Source of the DNA: Lachnospiraceae bacterium UBA3689
GTDB lineage: Bacteria; Bacillota; Clostridia; Lachnospirales; Lachnospiraceae
Direction of reading: 5' to 3'
DNA: 16,648 nucleotides
Assembly (NCBI GenBank): GCA_002371465.1
Contig: DFIU01000004.1
Coordinates: 13,410 to 30,057 of the forward strand
Numbering within the stretch: position 1 is the first letter of the stretch; the number at the start of each line of letters is the position of its first letter. Positions 12,864 to 16,648 of this stretch are shown here, one piece after another. The notes under the pieces are model-generated. The model did no database searches. It was not told the origin of the DNA and worked only from the letters and a program-made list of their open reading frames with translations. The position numbers and the translations under genes are program-made.

Positions 12864-13556
12864 ATGAAACACGGTAAGAAATATACGGAAGCAGCAAAAG
12901 CAATCGATCATTCCAATCTCTATGATCCGGAAGAGGCAGTAAAGCTGGTCAAGCAGGCTGCTACTGCCAAGTTCGATGAAACGATTGAAGCTCATATCCG
13001 CACAGGCTGCGACGGCCGTCATGCGGATCAGCAGATCCGCGGCGCAGTTGTCCTGCCCAACGGAACAGGTAAGAAGGTTCGGGTCCTGGTGTTCGCGAAG
13101 GGTGCTAAGGCTGACGAAGCTAAGGAAGCAGGCGCTGACTTTGTCGGCGAGATGGACCTGGTTCCGAAGATCCAGAACGAAGGCTGGCTTGACTTCGACG
13201 TCGTTGTCGCAACTCCTGATATGATGGGTGTTGTCGGACGTCTGGGCCGTATCCTGGGACCCAAGGGCTTAATGCCCAACCCCAAGGCGGGTACGGTTAC
13301 CATGGATGTGGCAAATGCCGTTAAGGAGATCAAGGCAGGTAAGATTGAGTACCGTCTTGACAAAGCAAACATCATCCACGTTCCGGTCGGCAAGGCTTCC
13401 TTCACGGAAGAGCAGCTGAAGGAGAACTTTGACGCACTGATGGGCGCCCTGATCAAGGCTCGTCCGTCTGCTGTCAAGGGTCAGTACCTCAGATCCATCA
13501 CCCTGGCTCCGACCATGGGTCCTGGCGTCAAGGTCAATCCGGTCAAGGTTCAGTAA
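12864..13556 (+). CDS. rplA: 50S ribosomal protein L1 (uL1)
   Basis: A 230-residue protein of the mobile L1 stalk that helps release tRNA from the E site, and a translational repressor of its own mRNA in many bacteria. The L1 signature is clear: GPKGLMPNPKAGTV (132-145) in domain II, and KANIIHVPVGKASF returning to domain I. Length is normal. GGAGG is 9 bases upstream, just behind an L1-type stem-loop. A strong terminator follows within 40 bases, so rplK-rplA ends here. Confidence 0.97.
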   Translation: MKHGKKYTEAAKAIDHSNLYDPEEAVKLVKQAATAKFDETIEAHIRTGCDGRHADQQIRGAVVLPNGTGKKVRVLVFAKGAKADEAKEAGADFVGEMDLVPKIQNEGWLDFDVVVATPDMMGVVGRLGRILGPKGLMPNPKAGTVTMDVANAVKEIKAGKIEYRLDKANIIHVPVGKASFTEEQLKENFDALMGALIKARPSAVKGQYLRSITLAPTMGPGVKVNPVKVQ

Positions 13557-13592
13557 GCAGATTGATAACCGACTGTGAGATAAAAGATAGAG

Positions 13593-13626
13593 AGGAACTT
13601 CTGAGCAATCAGGAGTTCCTTTTTTT
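13593..13626 (+). terminator. terminator after rplA
   Basis: A 12-bp stem with one G-T pair (AGGAACTTCTGA 13593-13604 with TCAGGAGTTCCT 13609-13620) and a GCAA tetraloop is followed by six T. Confidence 0.95.
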
Positions 13627-13667
13627 GCCGGGTGAGATTGTTAAATTTGTAATGGCTGAAGTTTTTC

Positions 13668-13697
13668 TTGACAGAGGCGGGTTCCAGGTGGTATCCT
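13668..13697 (+). promoter_or_regulatory. promoter of the L10 leader and rplJ-rplL
   Basis: Perfect TTGACA (13668-13673), an 18-base spacer, TGG and TATCCT (13692-13697), an extended -10. Transcription would start near 13703, at the first base of the L10 leader. Confidence 0.8.
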
Positions 13698-13702
13698 ATC
13701 AA

Positions 13703-13821
13703 TCGCATCAAACCGAAGACAGCAGGTGTCCACATGATGGATATAAGCGGCGTCGCCTGCCGAGGAGTTGATTGAATCGATTGTATTCAAGAGTCCCGTG
13801 TCTTTGGACGCGGGTTTTTTT
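13703..13821 (+). ncRNA. ribosomal protein L10 leader (autoregulatory RNA)
   Basis: This is the 5' leader that binds the L10-(L12)4 complex and lowers rplJ-rplL expression when the complex is in excess. The family core ACCGAAGACAGCAGG (13712-13726) is followed by the partner CCTGC (13756-13760) and CCGAGGAG. A small hairpin (TTGAAT 13772-13777 with ATTCAA 13785-13790) and a terminator (13795-13821) complete the layout known from Firmicutes. I recognised it by these motifs and its position; a covariance search would set exact ends. Confidence 0.85.
13795..13821 (+). terminator. attenuator terminator of the L10 leader
   Basis: An 8-bp stem with one G-T pair (CCCGTGTC 13795-13802 with GACGCGGG 13807-13814) and a 4-base loop is followed by seven T. 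Lying between leader and rplJ, it should be formed when L10 binds and avoided otherwise. Confidence 0.9.
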
Positions 13822-13876
13822 ATGGCTCCATCGCTGATGCGGTAACAGTTAATCATCACGTTAGGAGGAATAGTTC

Positions 13877-14401
13877 ATGGCAAAAGTAGAACTGAAACAG
13901 CCGGTTGTTGAGGAGATTTCCAAGGCAGTCGAAGGCGCTCAGTCTGCAGTCCTCGTTCAGTACCTCGGCCTTACCGTTGATAAGGATACTCAGCTTCGTA
14001 AGGAACTTCGTGAAGCAGGCGTAAATTATAAGGTTTACAAGAACACTATGATGAAGCGTGCTTTTGAAGGGACAGAATTTGAAGCTCTGAGCCAGTATCT
14101 CGACGGACCGAACGCGATTGCGATTTCCAAGGACGATGCGGTTGCACCGGAAAGAATCCTTGCGAAGTACGCGAAAGAGAACGAGTGCTTCAACTTTGTA
14201 GCCGGCATTGTCGAAGGTCAGCTCGCTGATCCGGCAAAACTGGAACAGTACGCTTCCATTCCGTCCAGAGAAGTTCTTCTCGGAAGACTGGCAGGCGGTC
14301 TGCAGGGTATCATCACAAACCTTGCCCGCGTCCTGAATCAGGTTGCGGAAAATGGCGGAGCGGCGGCTCCGGCAGAGGCAGAAGCTGTACCGGAAGCTTA
14401 A
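13877..14401 (+). CDS. rplJ: 50S ribosomal protein L10 (uL10)
   Basis: A 174-residue base of the L7/L12 stalk. The N-terminal rRNA-binding domain (AVLVQYLGLTV, LRKELREAGVNYKVYKNTMMKRA) is followed by a long C-terminal helix that carries the L12 dimers (about 130-160). The tail is Ala/Glu-rich. AGGAGG lies 8 bases upstream. It is the first gene after the L10 leader and shares its control with rplL. Confidence 0.97.
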   Translation: MAKVELKQPVVEEISKAVEGAQSAVLVQYLGLTVDKDTQLRKELREAGVNYKVYKNTMMKRAFEGTEFEALSQYLDGPNAIAISKDDAVAPERILAKYAKENECFNFVAGIVEGQLADPAKLEQYASIPSREVLLGRLAGGLQGIITNLARVLNQVAENGGAAAPAEAEAVPEA

Positions 14402-14476
14402 GCCTTATTGCTTGAGTTTTATGTAACCTTTTGGAACAAATTTTATTAATCTACTATTTTTATGGAGGAAATAAAA

Positions 14477-14851
14477 ATGGCTAAGCTTACTACAGAAGAA
14501 TTTATCGCAGCGATCAAAGAGCTGTCTGTAACAGAACTGAACGACCTGGTAAAGGCTATCGAAGAAGAATTCGGCGTATCTGCAGCTGCAGGCGTTGTTG
14601 TAGCTGGCGGCGCAGCAGGAGCTGCTCCGGCAGAAGAGAAGACTGAATTCGATGTCGAGCTGACAGAAGTCGGCAGCGCAAAGATCAAGGTTATCAAGGT
14701 TGTCCGTGAAGCAACCGGCGCAGGCCTCAAGGAAGCGAAGGAACTGGTTGAGGGCGCTCCCAAGGTTCTGAAGGAAGGTCTTTCCAAGGACGATGCAGAA
14801 GATCTGAAGAAGAAGCTGGAAGAAGTTGGCGCAAAGGTCACTCTGAAGTAA
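14477..14851 (+). CDS. rplL: 50S ribosomal protein L7/L12 (bL12)
   Basis: A 124-residue stalk protein that recruits and stimulates translation GTPases. The N-terminal dimer domain (about 1-33), Ala/Gly hinge (35-52) and C-terminal factor-binding domain (KIKVIKVVREATGAGLKEAK) are all present. I chose the ATG at 14477 (MAKLTTEEF) because it follows GGAGG by 9 bases; the in-frame ATG at 14462 overlaps that site and adds five residues. It follows rplJ by 75 bases without a terminator. Confidence 0.97.
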   Translation: MAKLTTEEFIAAIKELSVTELNDLVKAIEEEFGVSAAAGVVVAGGAAGAAPAEEKTEFDVELTEVGSAKIKVIKVVREATGAGLKEAKELVEGAPKVLKEGLSKDDAEDLKKKLEEVGAKVTLK

Positions 14852-14875
14852 TTCGGCTTTTGATGAAGCGATGCG

Positions 14876-14911
14876 GAAGCTCTGCAGGCAGCAGCCTGCG
14901 GAGCTTCTTTT
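14876..14911 (+). terminator. terminator or attenuator between rplL and rpoB
   Basis: A 14-bp stem with one G-T pair (GAAGCTCTGCAGGC 14876-14889 with GCCTGCGGAGCTTC 14894-14907) and an AGCA loop is followed by only four T. Some read-through into rpoB is likely, as at this junction in other bacteria. Confidence 0.8.
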
Positions 14912-15002
14912 GCATGGTTACGAGAAGCTTGTGTTGCACAGGTCACAAAAATACAAGGTGCAGATTTGTCAAGTGGAAAATGTAAATTCCCACTCATTTT
15001 CT

Positions 15003-15031
15003 TTGACAGTACCTGTCAGATGTGTTACTCT
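15003..15031 (+). promoter_or_regulatory. rpoB promoter
   Basis: Perfect TTGACA (15003-15008), a 17-base spacer, TGT and TACTCT (15026-15031), an extended -10. It would give rpoB its own transcript with a leader of about 100 bases. The inverted repeat TGACAG-TAC-CTGTCA (15004-15018) overlaps the -35. In the rest of the 226-base gap I see no other named element. Confidence 0.72.
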
Positions 15032-15137
15032 ATACGATGCATTATTGTGGAGCATTGTCTTTTTTGCGCCCAAAAATAAGGACGACAGAAAGTACAAAAC
15101 AATCAACTTATTTAGAAATTACGGGGTGAAACGTCGA

Positions 15138-16648
15138 ATGGAGAAAAACAGAATTCGTCCTATTAAATCCGGACGTTCGATGCGCATGACCTACCAGAGA
15201 CAGAAGGAAGTTCTGGAAATACCGAACCTGATCGATGTCCAGAAGAATTCCTACGACTGGTTTGTCACGGATGGCCTTCGGGAGATCTTTGATGATATCT
15301 CTCCGATTGAGGACTTCGCTGATAAACTGAGTCTCGAGTTCGTCGACTTCGAGCTGTGCAGGGATGAAAAGAAGTATTCGATTGAGGAATGCAAAGAGCG
15401 TGACGCCAATTACGCAGCGCCTCTGAAAGTCACCGTCCGTCTTCATAACAAGGAAAACGGCGAGATCAAGGAACACGAGATCTTTATGGGTGACCTGCCG
15501 CTGATGACCGACAACGGAACCTTCATCATCAATGGCGCAGAGCGTGTTATCGTCAGCCAGCTTGTCCGTTCTCCAGGTATTTACTACGATATTCAGCACG
15601 ACAAGACCGGTAAGGAACTCTACTCCTGTACCGTTATCCCCAACCGCGGCGCCTGGCTGGAATATGAGACAGACTCCAACGACGTTTTCAATGTCCGTGT
15701 GGACCGGACCAGAAAAGTCCCGATCACGGTTCTGATCCGGGCTCTTGGTGTCGGCACCAACCAGGAGATTATCGATCTTTTCGGAAATGAACCCAAGATC
15801 GAGGCTTCCTTTACCAAGGACCAGGCGACCAATCATACCGAAGGTCTGCTGGAACTTTACAAGAAGATCCGTCCGGGTGAACCGCTGGCTGTGGATTCCG
15901 CGGAACAGCTGATCAACGGCATGTTCTTTGACGCAAGACGCTACGATCTTGCCAAGGTCGGCCGCTATAAATACAATAAGAAGCTGCTTCTTCGCAACCG
16001 GATCAAGGGCCACGTCCTGGCAGAGGATGTCGTCAGCCCGGCAGGGGAGATTCTGGCGGAAGCGGGTATGACCGTGACGGCAGAGCTTGCCGATAAGATC
16101 CAGAATGAAGCGGTTCCGGCTGTCTTTATGGAAGTGGAAGGAGAGGAGCGTCCGATCAAGGTTCTCTCTTCCATGATGGTCGATATCGACAACTGGATTC
16201 AGATGACAGACGAGGAGAAGAAGAAGGCGGGCGTAACCGAACTGGTCTACTATCCGGCCTTAAAGGAGATCCTGGATCAGGGCCTTTCCGATGAGGAGCT
16301 GGCTCTGACCATCAAGCGCCGGATCCACGATCTGATCCCCAAGCACATTACCAAAGAGGATATCTTTGCCTCCATCAACTACAACATGCACCTGGAATTT
16401 GGCTTTGGCACCAAGGATGACATCGATCATCTGGGCAACCGCCGTATCCGTGCGGTCGGCGAACTGCTGCAGAACCAGTTCCGGATCGGTCTTTCCAGAC
16501 TGGAAAGAGTCGTAAGAGAGCGGATGCAGACCCAGGATGTGGATACCATCACACCCCAGTCCCTGATCAACATCAAACCGGTCACGGCTGCCATCAAGGA
16601 GTTCTTCGGATCTTCCCAGCTGTCTCAGTTCATGGATCAGAACAACCC
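15138..16648 (+). CDS. rpoB: DNA-directed RNA polymerase beta subunit, 3' end outside window
   Basis: The first 503 residues of the beta subunit, the catalytic core partner of beta' and target of rifampicin. The sequence runs without interruption from MEKNRIRPIKSG through the protrusion and lobe (LMTDNGTFIINGAERVIVSQL, RSPGIYYD) to GSSQLSQFMDQNN at the window edge, which is the start of rifampicin cluster I. Positions equal to E. coli Gln513 and Asp516 are wild type; His526 and Ser531 lie beyond the end. GGGGTG is 9 bases before the ATG. An in-frame GTG at 15126 would add four residues but has no ribosome binding site. Confidence 0.97.
   Translation, partial: MEKNRIRPIKSGRSMRMTYQRQKEVLEIPNLIDVQKNSYDWFVTDGLREIFDDISPIEDFADKLSLEFVDFELCRDEKKYSIEECKERDANYAAPLKVTVRLHNKENGEIKEHEIFMGDLPLMTDNGTFIINGAERVIVSQLVRSPGIYYDIQHDKTGKELYSCTVIPNRGAWLEYETDSNDVFNVRVDRTRKVPITVLIRALGVGTNQEIIDLFGNEPKIEASFTKDQATNHTEGLLELYKKIRPGEPLAVDSAEQLINGMFFDARRYDLAKVGRYKYNKKLLLRNRIKGHVLAEDVVSPAGEILAEAGMTVTAELADKIQNEAVPAVFMEVEGEERPIKVLSSMMVDIDNWIQMTDEEKKKAGVTELVYYPALKEILDQGLSDEELALTIKRRIHDLIPKHITKEDIFASINYNMHLEFGFGTKDDIDHLGNRRIRAVGELLQNQFRIGLSRLERVVRERMQTQDVDTITPQSLINIKPVTAAIKEFFGSSQLSQFMDQNN

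Noticed and set aside
14972..14994. AGTGG...CCACT hairpin before rpoB that looks like a third L1 element
   Set aside because: It has the outer GTGG/CCAC but lacks the ATTA side of the internal loop and a proper upper stem, and it is not next to a ribosome binding site.
15108..16013. 301-codon minus-strand open frame opposite rpoB
   Set aside because: The plus strand encodes an unmistakable RpoB; the antisense frame is a shadow.

Overview
The window looks like a chromosomal segment of a low-to-mid-GC Gram-positive anaerobe of the Clostridia, most plausibly a Lachnospiraceae member. The evidence is the protein sequences themselves: L10, L7/L12, NusG and the RpoB start (MEKNRIRPI...), a DUF5685/J-domain gene pair, a CIRCE operator, strong AGGAGG ribosome binding sites and sigma-A type promoters. 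All genes are on the + strand. I see no phage, IS or CRISPR sequence.

Left part (1-5.9 kb): the 3' end of a tRNA-Lys(CTT) with its terminator; a secreted papain-like cysteine protease with three C-terminal repeats; a small two-TM protein with a HAAS/DUF1700-like N-terminus; deoD (purine nucleoside phosphorylase); then a tight three-gene unit of unknown function: a two-TM zinc-ribbon protein, a DUF5685 protein and a J-domain/TPR protein that overlaps it by ATGA.

Middle (6-11.2 kb): three monocistronic genes. These are a radical SAM enzyme with a SPASM-like Cys-rich C-terminus, ftsH preceded by a CIRCE (HrcA) operator lying on its promoter, and a Y-family DNA polymerase (dinB) with a beta-clamp peptide.

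Right part (11.1-16.65 kb): the classic rpmG-secE-nusG-rplK-rplA / rplJ-rplL / rpoB expression-machinery cluster. Its first promoter lies inside the 3' end of dinB. Two almost identical stem-loops that copy the 23S rRNA binding site of L1 sit directly before the ribosome binding sites of rplK and rplA. After a terminator behind rplA, a new promoter makes an L10 leader with an attenuating terminator ahead of rplJ-rplL. A weaker terminator and another promoter precede rpoB. The window stops inside the rifampicin-resistance region of rpoB.

The most interesting signals are the duplicated L1 autoregulatory elements, the CIRCE element with an extra half-site at ftsH, and the uncharacterised zinc-ribbon/DUF5685/J-protein operon, whose DUF5685 member has two Asp-rich motifs reminiscent of isoprenoid synthases.
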